A stretch of DNA of 64,000 nt from Cryptomeria japonica (GCF_030272615.1 NC_081415.1:507361373-507425372), one strand, 5' to 3'. Positions 33,931-45,150 are shown, counted from the first letter of the stretch. Made by a program: numbers and translations. The notes: generated by a model not told the origin, from the sequence alone.

Positions 33931-35599
33931 CTAAAACTATTTTTTAATTTATTAGTCTTATATAAATTAAAACACATTGAAAATATAATTATTCTACAAT
34001 AATTAAAAATGTAATTACATATATAATTTTAAGTTAACATAACTCAAATAACTTTTATTTGTTATTTATAATTTCATAAATAACTAGAATAAATTTTTAA
34101 ATTAAATCTAAATTGAAAATTGAAATAAACTAAACTAAATGTAAATTCAAAATATATCAAAATCTAAATATTTAAAAAGTTCAATAATAAAAAATAAACT
34201 TGTTTAGTTGATAAATAATTAAATCAAAAAGTAAGAAAATTCTTTTATTTATCTTGACTATAATTACAATGTGAATCCAAATTGAAAATAATGAACGAGG
34301 TTAGACTTATTATTTATTTTAAAATTTTTTGCTCTTAATAACCATAATAAATATATATTTTTATTAATGTTAAAATTCTTTGATATTAATTATATTTTTT
34401 ATAAATACTTTTACTTATATTTAAATTCTATTAAACTTAAAAATAATATTATTTTTATTTAATTATTTTTTATTAACTTAATAAATTTATTATATACCAA
34501 CGTTACTATTATGTATTAATAATTTTCATTATTATTTTTAATAACATTTATATTTTGATTTTAATTTTGTTATCTATTTAAATTTTAAAGTATTTTTAAT
34601 TATTTATATCAATTTTAAATTTTTTAATTTTAAATACAAAATCAAAATATAATTGTTTTAAAATAATTTTAAAAAAAAAATCCCTAAACTAAGCAAGTGA
34701 AAAGACAATGTGAAAAGAACTCTTAAAAAATCGGTGAAAGGGGGCATGAAAAAGAAACCATCAGTTATATGCTAAGACAAACTATAAAACAACGACCCCT
34801 AAAACTTACCTTTTTCTTATACTCACTACCCTCGAATATGTCACCGGGCGTGAATACGAGATCAAAGTAGAGTGCTTGACAGTTGTGTACATGGGACATA
34901 CTAACCAGTAGAAATAAATTGGTCCGTTTTCATAATAGGAGTCGCTTTCGGCGAAAAGATATGATAATATAATAATAATAATTAGTCTTAATAGATTTTT
35001 TTTGGTTTTGGTGAAGAGTTTAATAGAAATATAAAAATATAAAAATAACTTAATAATAATATAATATTGATTACAATATCATATTATAATAATATTATAA
35101 TTAATATTATATTATTATTAAGATATTACTATATTTTAATATTTTAATATATTATTATAATATTTTTTCTTATTTTTATTTATAGAAAAAAAATGGACTT
35201 CTTCATTGTAAAAGCGAATAGAGACTCAATCCTTATATTAAATGAGATAATTACAAAGTTAAGTGATTGGATGATGAAGATAGACTAATTGATGATGAAG
35301 AGAAACTAATTGATTTATGGGTTAAACTTAGAGTGAGAAGTGAAAATAAAATTAGTATTAAATAATTAATAAAAAATAATTAATTGAATGCATGAAAGAA
35401 AAAATAAAATTAAAAAATCATAATAATAATTTTTTAAAGCTTTCATGTATTTAAATGTCATATCAAATTAAATACTTTTAGTTTTTATTGGATGTGAATA
35501 TAATATCATTGAAAGTAAAACAAAAAGAAACTAAAAAAATACTATTTTAATCATTTTTATAAAAAAATTTCCAAAAATAAATATATTTATATAAAAATT

Positions 35600-35947
35600 A
35601 AATCCAAAAGTAAATATATCAATGTAACATTAGTAACGAATTATTTGAAAAGCAGTATTTGTGGAAAGCAAAAGAAAGTGCTTTGTCAACAAGAATCTGA
35701 AAAATATTCCAATATCACGTGAAATTATAGGGAATGACTAGGCATCTACTTTGCCCTTCACAAAATTCCAACCCGTCAAAATCCACGCCACTGAAAAAGG
35801 TTGAACGGTTAGATTTAGATTTCCCACCGCTCTGTATTTACATTTTAATAGGTGTATACTTTGAAGGGTTTTGCCATCTAGTGAGTAAAGGTGGCGAATA
35901 CTTCTTCGAATTGTTGAAACGGTTTTCATCCATTCACCACATTGATC
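35600..35947 (+). promoter_or_regulatory. 5' flank of the Yippee-like gene
   Basis: Base composition turns less AT-rich from about 35700. No unambiguous TATA box (nearest candidate TTTTAATAGG near 35844). The stretch upstream of the ATG reads through CATCCATTCACCACATTGATC. Transcription start and any upstream non-coding exon cannot be placed from sequence alone. Confidence 0.35.
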
Positions 35948-36040
35948 ATGGCAAACTTCACGGGACCCCGTTTATACAGCTGCTGCCAATGTCGGAACCA
36001 CGTTTCCTACCACGACGATGTCATTTCTAAGGCCTTTCAG
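35948..36040 (+). CDS. Yippee-like protein, coding exon 1
   Basis: 31 codons, [20 protein letters not shown] then [11 protein letters not shown], ending at a GT donor (CAG|GTAATT) in phase 0. It supplies the first Cys pair (C12-x2-C15) of the Yippee zinc-binding domain and the H-D-D-x-I-S-K-x-F-Q motif at which plant and animal Yippee proteins align. With exon 2 the product is 106 residues, normal for the family (about 100-130). Yippee proteins are small zinc-binding eukaryotic proteins of the MSS4/RMI fold group; in animals they are linked to nuclear and cell-cycle functions, while plant roles are poorly defined. The start is the first ATG in frame with the motif and gives the usual short N-terminus. 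Confidence 0.85.
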
Positions 36041-37107
36041 GTAATTACAAACTTAATTGTGGTTTTTCACCTAATTGTTTTTCTTGTTCCAGTGGAAATT
36101 TGTGGTTTTTGAGCTCACCCCTTATGGATTTGGGGATGCCCACCTCAGAAAATTTCCTTCTTTCTATTTATGGTATGGTTGTATTATTTCAATACGGGTG
36201 TGAAAGTGTCATAATTTTTAGCATTAATTCTCTGTTTTTGATTATCAATATGGGTCAGTGGGTAAGTTTGCTGTTTTTATGGTAGGCGGATGACATTTCT
36301 CTGCCTGTAGATTCATCGTTTGATCAGTAGAAATGCTCCTAATTCTGCAAATCTCAATTGGGTTTTATTTGTGTAGATGGGTGGGCAAAGTGCGTAAATC
36401 TGTATCATGACGGTAAATCTTAGCCTCTCTGTAATTCTTGTTTTTGTGGCAAATTTGGCTCAGCGTCCATTCTTACAATGTAAGGTTGAGCATTTGTTTC
36501 TGGCAGTGGGAAGTGCCATAACTTTTTTTTTCTTCGGTGGCTAGGAAATGGGGCTTAGAAAGATAGGGCATTTCTGCGCAGTCCTAGGATGCTATGTTGT
36601 CTCTTGGTTACATTTCATGAGTTGCTCCGTTTGTTGAGATTGAGCGGGATTAGGGGTTTTCATTTTTCCAACTGTGCAATCTTTTGCCTACTCTGTCATA
36701 AAAAGCAGGAGAAAATTTCCATTTTGAGATGTGTTTGATCATATGAAATTTTGATGTGACGCCGATGGAATTGTTGCTAGGGATGTCATGGTAAGCTCTG
36801 AGGTTGTTTCATTTACAAGAATTAAGGGCATAGAGTTTGGCTTTGATGTTAAGCTTGTTAGGGTTAGGGCTAAAATGCTAAACTACTTCAGGTGCCGCAA
36901 GTTCGAAGCTCAGCTGTGGAGAAATTTCCAGCTTGTGGTATTTAATAGTTGTTGAAGGGCAGACAATACCATTGACATGAGGATTACACCTAATTGCAAG
37001 AAGGTTGGCCCAATCCTCTGAATGTGATTTATGAACATACCTGGAGTAGTTGGAAGCTTTTTTCCTTGGAATAGATTGCTCTTAGAGAATTAAGAAAGCA
37101 GATGTGT

Positions 37108-37112
37108 CTTAC
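37108..37112. repeat. TSD of intronic copia element, left copy (CTTAC)
   Basis: CTTAC just before TATTGGAAATTGAGG; the right copy at 39326-39330 is identical. Confidence 0.8.
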
Positions 37113-37448
37113 TATTGGAAATTGAGGTTTACCTTTTGTAATAATGTCATGCTGTTGGAAATTAAGGTTTACATTTTGTAATAATGCCATGCTGTTGGAA
37201 ATTAAGGTTTACATTTTGTAATAATGTCATTCTGTGACTTGGTGTTTGTAATTAAAATCAGGTTTAGTTAGTTTTGGGTTAGTTGGGAGTGAGTTTGGAA
37301 GTTGTATGGAAACGCAAAGTTTGCATTTCCATAATATGATTGTAAAAGGATCGTGGACGAGCATAAATATTATTTACATATTTTGGTATTATCTGTGAGA
37401 ACAATATGTTTTAGTTTTTTTAAACATTTGTTCCTGCAAATTTCAACA
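37113..37448 (+). repeat. Left LTR of intronic copia element
   Basis: 336 bp, TATTGGAAAT... to ...TTTCAACA. The first 40-bp unit occurs three times (37113, 37153, 37193), so the original LTR head is duplicated twice. The first copy has TA in place of the terminal TG. Confidence 0.8.
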
Positions 37449-37462
37449 TGATATCAGAGCAA
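37449..37462 (+). promoter_or_regulatory. Primer-binding site of intronic copia element
   Basis: TGATATCAGAGC directly follows the LTR end CAACA. It matches the initiator-tRNA-Met-type site of plant copia elements with one G-to-A change. Confidence 0.75.
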
Positions 37463-39053
37463 TAATGATATTTTGTTCCTTTGGAAAGGAAATGTGATGT
37501 TGTTAAGAATGGTGGATGCCATATTTTGAAGTCATGGCTGAAGCAAGACACAGGGTAGAATTCAAAGCTGGAAGAAGAGGCATCAGTCAGAAAAGGAAAC
37601 TTTATTTCTGACAGATGATGTAAGTACCGCGAAAGGATGTAAAGTATGGTCTGCAACATACAAAAGATAAATCAATATTTCAGAATGCTGCCAGATAAAG
37701 GTTTGAATCCTCCTGTACACAGGCTGTGAATATAAGCAGATGCTACTCAACACAACTGTATTGGTGATTCGCTGCCGTAGAAGATAGAGTCTGGAAAGGT
37801 AAAATTTTGTGTTGGTATTCAATTGGATGTCACAGACATTGAAGAAGATTGCATTGCATCCTTTATTGCAGTCCATACACTAAAACCCTAATGCGCTGTG
37901 TTTGTTTTTCAATTTGCTGTTGCTGATTCCCACCATACATTGGTTTAAATTCTTGCATGAAGATTAATATATGAGGCAGTGAGCTTACTTTGGTACATTT
38001 TTGGTGACTTGGATCAGTTTAGGTTATCCTGCAACCTCCGTAGGCAATGAGATTATCCTGTGATTTAACTTTGTTTTTAAGTTTGTTTTAATTAATCTGT
38101 GATAGTTAGCGACAGTGAAGAGAAGCAGTTGCGTAGAAGGAGAGAAGGTGAGTACTTGGTGGCATTTATTCTGGAAGAAAATAACCATGGTAAGGTTCGA
38201 TTAATGCAGAAGCCTACTAAAATTCTAATTACTTATCTTGTTTTGGGCATTAAAAATTGTGAAAGATAAGTGAATCAATTTGGTGTATAGAACAATTGGA
38301 TGAATTGGTTTGAAATTCATAGTAAGGTCACATGTTCCAGATTGGAGGCGTTGTATGATAAATTAGAGAAGCATATGTCTTAAGGTGTATTTATTTGGAA
38401 AGTGCAAAGTTTATAAGAGCAGAGACATATTTAATTTTGAGTTAAAGTTGTTGTAAGGGTGTATTATCAGTAGAAACCACACATTACTTGATTATTTCAC
38501 ATAATGTTTGTGTTTTTGAAGCCATGCACACTACATCTGACAGAGATTTCAGACTTACATGCATGTGCAAAAGGAGAGTCTAATGCAACATGAAATAGAT
38601 GAAGTGTAACAGGGTCACAGAGGAGCTTGTCAGACATTGGAGTTTGGCAAAATTTCATCGTCTCATGCAAGATTCTTATATAAAGAAATCTATATTTTGA
38701 AGATAGAAATGGATTTGTGTAGATCAAAGTCAGCATGGATTGTTGCCTAGATAGTTTGGGAGTTAGTGGATCTTGGGATTTATACCCTTGCAAGGGTAAT
38801 GAGATGACTTGATGGAATTGCAGCTTGACATGGATGGTTTTCAAATAATTTGAAAGATTTGTAATTTGGGAACTCAGGAATAATACAGGAGCTACACGTT
38901 TATGAGGGTTATGAGGCAGCTTGAATATGGGTTATGAGTTCTTCCTGGCCCAAAAACTGTTTTAAAGAGAAGCTTCTGAAGAATATGGGGTTATGGTTGG
39001 CAGACATCTTTTATTTTTATTGTGTTTTTTGAATTTTCTAATGTAAGTCTTTA

Positions 39054-39060
39054 GAGGGGG
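39054..39060 (+). promoter_or_regulatory. Polypurine tract of intronic copia element
   Basis: GAGGGGG immediately upstream of the right LTR (TGTTGGAAAT), the expected plus-strand primer. Confidence 0.7.
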
Positions 39061-39325
39061 TGTTGGAAATTAAGGTTTACATTTTGTAAAGGAGTCACGT
39101 TTTAGTAATTTAAATGTTTAGTTAGTTTTGTGTTAGTTGGGAGTCAGTTTCACATATAGTAGCTTGGGGAAGTTGTACAGGAATGCAATGCATTATAGGT
39201 ATTTGTATAATTTATTGTTAACGGACTGTAGAGGAGTATTAATATTATTAACATATTTTGGTATTATCTGTGAGAGCAATATGGTACAGTTTTTTGTTCA
39301 CAATTTGTTGCTGCAATTTTCAACA
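39061..39325 (+). repeat. Right LTR of intronic copia element
   Basis: 265 bp, TGTTGGAAAT... to ...TTTCAACA, with a single head unit. Clearly diverged from the left LTR, so the insertion is old. Confidence 0.8.
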
Positions 39326-39330
39326 CTTAC
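39326..39330. repeat. TSD of intronic copia element, right copy (CTTAC)
   Basis: CTTAC directly after CAACA; identical to 37108-37112. Confidence 0.8.
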
Positions 39331-40556
39331 AAAGAAAGAAAATTAGCTTTAGAATATGTTTGTCTTGAAAAGTAGCAAAATTAGGCTTTATTCTTAGAAT
39401 GAGCTTACCTGGTGGTGCCATGAAGGGGGCATTCTACAGTTTACTTGGCAGGTTCTGCAGATATAATTTTGGAAATTTGTGCAGTCATATGCTCCCATGA
39501 AAATAAAATGCGCCTTTCTGGTAAAGGTTTTTATGAATTTAAACATACAATTTAGTTTGATATAGAATTACTAACAAAAGCAGACCACACAGTCTAGATT
39601 GCCATTTGATAATATTACATCGAAACTCTTAGCAGCTGCTGTAAACTTCTTGGCCTTTATTGCATGTAGCAGTTGAAATACTTTTTCTTAAAAAATAAAC
39701 GCTTCAAGGTTTTAGCCAAAGATTCCAAAACTTACGGCTGCTAAAATGCCTATGATTTATGGGACCACCTGACCCATGATATTAAGTGTGGTATCCCCTA
39801 CCCTAGGATTCTGTCCTTAGAAAGCAAATACAGCATGTATACTTGTAGATTCAATGGGTTGAGATGTGGCTGTATGTAGACAGACTCAGAGAATTTGTGG
39901 TAGACAAAAAATGCATTCTCTATATGTAAAGGAGCGTAGAAGAAATTATTCTGAAATATCTGTTTCTGGTTAAGTTTGTGAATGCGGGAGTATGTTATTT
40001 TCATTCCTCAGATTCTCCTTTTTTGCAGTTCTAGCTTATGGCGTTCCTATTGAATTAGAATAGTAAAAGTCTTTTAACATTTTCACTTCTGCATATGCTA
40101 CAAGTTGGGGTTTGCCTTACCAGATTGGATGATGACAAGTGCTAATCTACATACTTTTTGTTTTGTTTGGTCTCATGTTTTGTATTAAATGACATTTTTC
40201 TGAGTTCCTATGATATGTGTAGGTTTACACAATAACACTTTCATACAGCTGGTAGTATTATCAAATTGCAGTCAGCAGTTACATTTTCTAAAACGCTAGC
40301 CGATTAAGAATGCAGATTCTCTTTTTATCTATTGGAAGAAAATTGCCTGGTTTATAATTGTTCACGCTTTCATATTATCTGGAAATTAGTTAGCCTTAAA
40401 CTCTTGCCTTGTGTGGGCAACTGTTAGTGGATACATTTTTTATATGGCTGGAATATTTTCTGGGATGGCATATGTTCTCTTTTTGAATTTCTTTGTTTTT
40501 CCTATAAGGGAAAGCAACATATAATATGTCTAACATGTTTATAACTATTGCATCAG

Positions 40557-40784
40557 GGAAGAAATGGCAGGGCATTTCTTTTTTCCCATGTCATGAATGT
40601 AATTGAAGGGGACAAGCAAGACAGGCACCTAATAACTGGCCTACATACAGTTGCAGATGTGTCTTGCTCCGAGTGCAACGAAGTTTTGGGCTGGAAGTAT
40701 GAGAGAGCTTATGAAGAAACTCAAAAATACAAGGAAGGGAAGTACATCTTGGAAAAATCAAAAATAATGAAAGAAAATTGGTAA
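40557..40784 (+). CDS. Yippee-like protein, coding exon 2 with stop
   Basis: 75 codons plus TAA, beginning [19 protein letters not shown] after the AG acceptor. It contains [20 protein letters not shown] with the second Cys pair (C68-x2-C71 of the joined protein), then [19 protein letters not shown] and [13 protein letters not shown]. Counting from exon 1, the cysteines are C12-x2-C15-x52-C68-x2-C71, exactly the Yippee spacing. GWKYE-x-A and Q-K-Y-K-E-G-K-x-I-L-E are hallmark family motifs. No frameshift or lost metal ligand, so the gene is probably functional. It is the only host gene in the window. Confidence 0.9.
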   Translation, partial: GRNGRAFLFSHVMNVIEGDKQDRHLITGLHTVADVSCSECNEVLGWKYERAYEETQKYKEGKYILEKSKIMKENW

Positions 40785-41804
40785 GGCTGATAAGTAGAGG
40801 GTTGCTGCAATTTTTTGTATATAAATCAAGGAAAGGGATTTAGCATTAGCCAAATCCCATTGCAAAATCCTACAATAAGGATGAAGTGGTTAATTTTTTA
40901 ATCCATTCCAATGATTCATTGTATCTAAAAATCCCTACCACCAGGATCTCTTATTAAATGATCAACTGATCAACTCATGACTCTTCTGCTAGTGCTAGCG
41001 CAGCTGTAACAACATATTGTAGGTTCTAGGTTGCTGAGGCCAACTTTTCGATTGTTAAGATTTTAGACTTGCTGCAAGAGGCTTATACATCCAACATGCT
41101 TGCATGTTGATAATATTAACTAAGTTTTCTGGGCTAGCTATTAGTGAATTGGCAGTCTGGGGCATTTAATCTGAAATAAGGTGGTCAAACATGCATATCT
41201 AAGTGGTGGAAGTTGCAGGACGACTGCTTCAGGGTTTGTTATCTACTTGTATGTTTGGTATATAGTTGCATTTGATCTTCCTTCATTGTTGAACAAAATG
41301 ACTTTTTTTGTTCAAGCAATCACATTGTAATTGATTCTGTTAATTTCTAACATTACAAAGAAATAAAGTGCGTTACTGTTGCTACTTTTTTATGGTGTCA
41401 ATGAGAGGTAATTTCTGTATGCCGAGCAATTTGAAGAAGTAAATGATGCTTTATTTGCAAAATTAATGTTTGACTGTAACATATGATGTTTGTGGTGATA
41501 ATTGATAATCCAGGGGAGTAAATCTTTTTCTGGATGGCTGGGGGATGGCAAATAATATATACACATGCATGTATTTATGGATGCACTACCTTTCTATCCT
41601 GGAGCATATCTTCTTTGTTTCCTTCTTGGATGATTGTTTCTCGTCCTTGATCTATAAGCATGGGGTTTGTTAGATCTAAAAGGCACAAGTTTCTATAATA
41701 AGCTAATTTTTCTTATTAGTTATTACTTTGTTAAATTGAATTTCCAGTGCTGATTCTTTCTTTCCCCCCGAAATATTTCCTTTGCTACATTCTTTTGTCC
41801 ACTA
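40785..41804 (+). other. 3' flank of the Yippee-like gene
   Basis: Probable 3' UTR at the start. Weak poly(A) candidates are TATATAAATC near 40819 and CAATAAGG near 40873; neither is a strong AATAAA. The rest shows no gene. Confidence 0.35.
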
Positions 41805-42137
41805 CAGAGACTGAGTACATGGCGGATACTTACGCCTATAAAGAGGCTATCTAGCGTAAGAAATTGTGTTAAGATGTGGGGCTGAGTTAGGGAGCTGCCA
41901 GAATTTTTTGCGATGGTTAAGTGTCATACATATGGCAAAGAATTTGTCCTGTCAGGTGAACATGAAGCACATTGATTTCCAAAACCGTTTTACTTATGAG
42001 TCTATGACATGGTAGATAATAGAGTGTGATGCTAGATAAAGTTGATAGTTCGAAAAGGTTAAAGATTCATTAACAAAGTCATTAAGCACAAACAAGTTCA
42101 AGAAGTGTAATGAGCTTATGGGCCTCCTGACCCCTAG
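41805..42137 (+). pseudogene. Ty1/copia RNase H relic
   Basis: Plus-strand fragments read TEYMADTYAYKEAI (T-E-A-E-Y-M-A...E-A motif), then after a frame change SVIHMAKNLSCQVNMKHIDF and later KVKDSLTKSLSTNKFKKCNE. These are the consecutive C-terminal blocks of copia RNase H (C-D-S-x-S-A-I-x-L-A-K-N-P, K-H-I-D, L-T-K-x-L). Stops are present, and no LTR was found next to it. Confidence 0.75.
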
Positions 42138-42230
42138 CAGATAGTTAATAATGTTAGTATTCTCTTTGCTCGTGCAAGGTCTTGAACATAAGAGAATAGT
42201 AGAAAAGGTGTCTCAAGCTTTGCACAATAC

Positions 42231-42800
42231 TTTTTTTTTTGATTATGGGTAAAAAGGACCCTGTAACCTTTTACAACATAGGACTTCTAGCAAAAGCTAG
42301 ACAACAACAAGAACGTAGCTGAACAGGCTGACTACCACAAAACAACAGCCAAATTGACACCAACCAACACAACCACCAAGGATGGACAACTACATTACCC
42401 TTGGTTTTTCCCTACAGCACTAAGCACACAACTACATTACCCTTGGTTTTTACCTACAGCACTAAGCACCCATGATTGGGGTGTAGGAAGCACAAAGTAT
42501 TTTTGGAACACCTCCCTTCCTCCTTTGAACAACCTTCTATGAAACAGGCTGACTACCACAAAACAACAGCCAAATTGACACCAACCAACCAACACAATCA
42601 CCAAGGATGGACAACTACATTACCCTTGGTTTTTCCCTACAGCACTAAGCACCCATGATTGGGGTGTAGGAAGCACAAAGTATTTTTGGAACACCTCTTT
42701 TCCTCCTTTGAACAACCTTCTATGAAACATCATCCTCTGAAGGTTAAAAACACTATGAAACATCATCCTCTGAAGGTTAAAAACGAGGGGAATAGGAGGG
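42231..42800 (-). mobile_element. LINE 3'-end fragment with duplicated block
   Basis: Begins on the plus strand with T10 then GATTATGGGTAAAAAGGACC. On the minus strand this is a poly(A)-ended 3' terminus similar in form to LINE A (T-run, GAATCAG...). Inside is a 221-bp unit (42322-42542) repeated at 42543-42727 with an internal deletion, plus short repeats of CATCATCCTCTGAAGG. No ORF2 domain is attached, so it is heavily truncated. Confidence 0.45.
42322..42727. repeat. About 221-bp tandem duplication
   Basis: AACAGGCTGACTACCACAAA starts both copies (42322, 42543). The first copy also has an internal repeat of ACAACTACATTACCCTTGG that the second copy lacks. Confidence 0.85.
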
Positions 42801-43479
42801 CAAGCTTTCATCCTAATGTTAATAACAAAAATATTATTTTTTATATTATAGAGCATAAAAAAATATTTTTAAGGTTTTTAAAGGTTATTTTTTTAATAAA
42901 AAAAGTGAAAATATGGTTCAATTAGGGAAGATGGTCGTAGTATGAACCTTTTTGAGATCTACAATTAAACAAAAGATAGTTCAATTAGATTCCTGAATCA
43001 CAAGTTATGACCTCTAAAAGTTGGGCCTCTTATATTACAAATGTAAGAGTGTCTATGACACACGAGAGTTATATTTGTTGACTAACTTGTTGCACATGTT
43101 ATGAGATGTCAAAATATATCATGAATGGAAATAATGAATCCATAATAGCAAATGTGTTGACTGGATTATAACAGTCATATGGTAGGTGTGAGGTATATGT
43201 TTTTGATTAAGGTACACAGGGATTTTGAAAGGGCCCAAATCATTGTACAAAAAGACTAAGGTAAAAAGAAAACAAAAAACTAGGGTCTTGACTCTATGCA
43301 AAGCTATCGTAAGGCAAGACAAAACAGGCCTGGACTGGCTAGAAACATCAGAGAAACAACACAATTGAAAGAGTGGATATGCTATTTTTAGTTTATAGAC
43401 TCATTTTAGGATTTCAACACAACATTTTGGGTGGGGTTTTTTTTTTCTCTTTTACTCTAGAGCTATCCCTGCAACCCAG

Positions 43480-43690
43480 CGTAGCGTCCAACTTGCCTTA
43501 CCTTGGGTTGGCTTACTGCCAAGTTGGGGCTAGGAAAGGGTGAGTTGAGGCGAGACTAGTCCTCTAGGGATGTTCACATTCGCCCGCAAGTCATGTGCAT
43601 CGGGCGAATATGAGCCTTGAAGTCGAACCTGAGACCAATGGGGAGCAAACCCATGACCCAAGCCAATACTGCTACTCGTGCGGTTTTAGC
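43480..43690 (-). repeat. SINE-like (tRNA-derived) candidate
   Basis: GC-rich island. On the minus strand CAGGTTCGACTTCAAGG includes a near-consensus pol III B box (GGTTCGACTTC). Further motifs GGGTCATGGGTTTGCTCC and GCCCGATGCACATGACTTG follow. A box and tail are uncertain. Confidence 0.35.
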
Positions 43691-43885
43691 TCATGGTTTC
43701 TTAATTATAATTTGATGGTTACAAACATTTCTTCTCTTATTTATGGCGTTCTTGAGTTGGAGTTTTCATAACAAGTTTTGTATGGTTTTAGCTCATCGTT
43801 TCTAAATTATAATTTGATGGTTTCAAGCATTTCTTCTCCTATTTATGATGTTCTTGAGTTGGAGTTTTTATAACAAGTTTTGCAT
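43682..43885. repeat. 102-bp tandem duplication
   Basis: Copies start GGTTTTAGCTCATSGTTTCT at 43682 and 43784 and end AACAAGTTTTG. Confidence 0.85.
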
Positions 43886-44825
43886 GTATTGTTATGCTAA
43901 CATAATTGCCCTAGATCTCTTGTTAGTGATACTCTTGTAAGGATTTATACATTACAACTCCATTTTAACCATTGTTTACCACGTAATAGATGGAGTTGTT
44001 TTCAAGTGAAATTTTTTCTCTTGAAATAATTTTCTCCTTATAAATCACTATGTTATGATATAATATTATATTTATATCCTTGCAATTGTATGATTAATTT
44101 AATTATTTGCACATTCCTCGTATAAATTAATGTAAGAAGCATATTAAACACCTATGCTTCCTTTCAAGATGGAGGATCAATGACTAGGAGATGGAGGGAT
44201 GTGGGCCTTTTGAAGATAGACTCTTCAATATACACAATGATGGCAGAGATCCACCTTATCACTTGAGTTACATACAAATTCAAAGAGGCCTTACTAATAG
44301 ATTTGCCTCTAGTGAGTCCTTTTTGTGTCAATTTATTAAGGCAAATTATTAAAATAATAATTGAGATTAGCATTTTGGTTATTTGCATTGTTAAAATGTG
44401 CATTGGTTCATGTTGATTGTATTTGTGACTTATTGAGTAGATTAAATCTTGTTGGGATTTTGCTATTATTATCTTGAAACATTAAAATATCATGACTCTT
44501 GCTATAGAATACTAGATACCCTTGACAAACTTAATCAATAATGGTATTTTGGGGGGGCATCTAGTTACATTGGAAATTTTGTATATACAATTGTAATTGA
44601 TCTTATCTTCTTCACTTCAAAATTCAAGGACATCCAATTGTGGTTTAATAAGAAATTATGTTTTTGGCAGCAAACATAAAATGTGTAAACACTAGAGTAA
44701 GAAGAGATGCATTTTGTTTGATTCCTGTTTGTGATTTGACAATTGAAATTATGTTAGGAATGGAGGTTAGGGCTATTGGATTGCATAAATGACATGCCAG
44801 TATATTGATGAGATTGATGAGAGTA

Positions 44826-44952
44826 ATCAATAATAGACAACATGAATATTTGTAGTTTTACTTTGTTCTCATCAATAATAGACAACATGAATATTTGTAG
44901 TTTTACTTTGTTCTCATCAATAATAGACAACATGAATATTTGTAGTTTTACT
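44826..44952. repeat. 45-bp tandem triplication
   Basis: Units at 44826, 44871 and 44916 (ATCAATAATAGACAACATGA...). Copies are essentially identical. Confidence 0.9.
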
Positions 44953-45145
44953 TGAACAAAGTAGTATAATAATATTGGACAATAGCACACTATCATAATA
45001 AGTGCAAATAATTAAATCATTTATAAGTTGAATTATTACTAGTGATTACTATGCAAAAACAATGAAGTAAGATTAGATAGTGAATAAAAAATTGTCAAAT
45101 GTGTATTTCAATTGTTGCGATCCTATATTCACCCATTAGTTGGTG

Positions 45146-45150
45146 GTTGG
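45146..45150. repeat. TSD of gypsy element, left copy (GTTGG)
   Basis: GTTGG before TGTAGACAC; the right partner at 59257-59261 is TTTGG, one mismatch. Confidence 0.6.

Larger units (their letters stand above)
27601..35599. other. Gene-free AT-rich spacer, about 8 kb
   Basis: No frame on either strand shows a family signature or sustained coding character. It contains several members of an AT-rich repeat family (near 27700-27960, 28690-29330, 30180-30340, 35100-35400), two microsatellite stretches, a tandem duplication at 31611 and SINE-like blocks, listed separately. The block 30345-31000 is less AT-rich and looks like an old element remnant of unknown type. Confidence 0.6.
37113..39325 (+). 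mobile_element. Short non-autonomous Ty1/copia-type element in the Yippee-like intron
   Basis: Left LTR 37113-37448 and right LTR 39061-39325 share heads (TGTTGGAAATTAAGGTTTAC), middles (TTTGGTATTATCTGTGAGA) and tails (TTTCAACA). After the left LTR comes TGATATCAGAGCAAT, a copia-type primer-binding site (canonical TGGTATCAGAGC with one change). Before the right LTR is a GAGGGGG polypurine tract. The internal part is only 1.6 kb with no recognisable pol domain, so it would depend on enzymes from another element. 5-bp TSD CTTAC. The left LTR is longer because its first 40 bp are tandemly repeated. Confidence 0.85.
36041..40556 (+). other. Yippee-like gene intron, 4.5 kb, phase 0
   Basis: GTAATTACAA at the donor and TTGCATCAG at the acceptor. 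It holds a short copia-type element at 37113-39325. The rest is non-coding and moderately AT-rich, without open frames of note. Large introns with retroelements are common in gymnosperm genes. An unseen small exon is unlikely, because exons 1 and 2 join to a full-length domain with standard Cys spacing. Confidence 0.8.
42801..45150. other. Gene-free spacer before the gypsy element
   Basis: No coding signature on either strand. Contains a SINE-like block (43480-43690) and two tandem duplications (43682, 44826). The stretch GTGATTTGACAATTGAAATT at 44731 has a counterpart at 59279 on the other side of the gypsy element, so both flanks carry related repeat DNA. Confidence 0.5.

Noticed and set aside
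38497-38844. 115-codon minus-strand frame inside the Yippee intron
   Set aside because: Falls in the interior of the short copia element, antisense to it; no recognisable domain.
42200-42815. TSD for the 42.2 kb LINE fragment (CAAGCTTT at 42214 and 42802)
   Set aside because: Eight bases only, not directly adjacent to the T-run; chance cannot be excluded.
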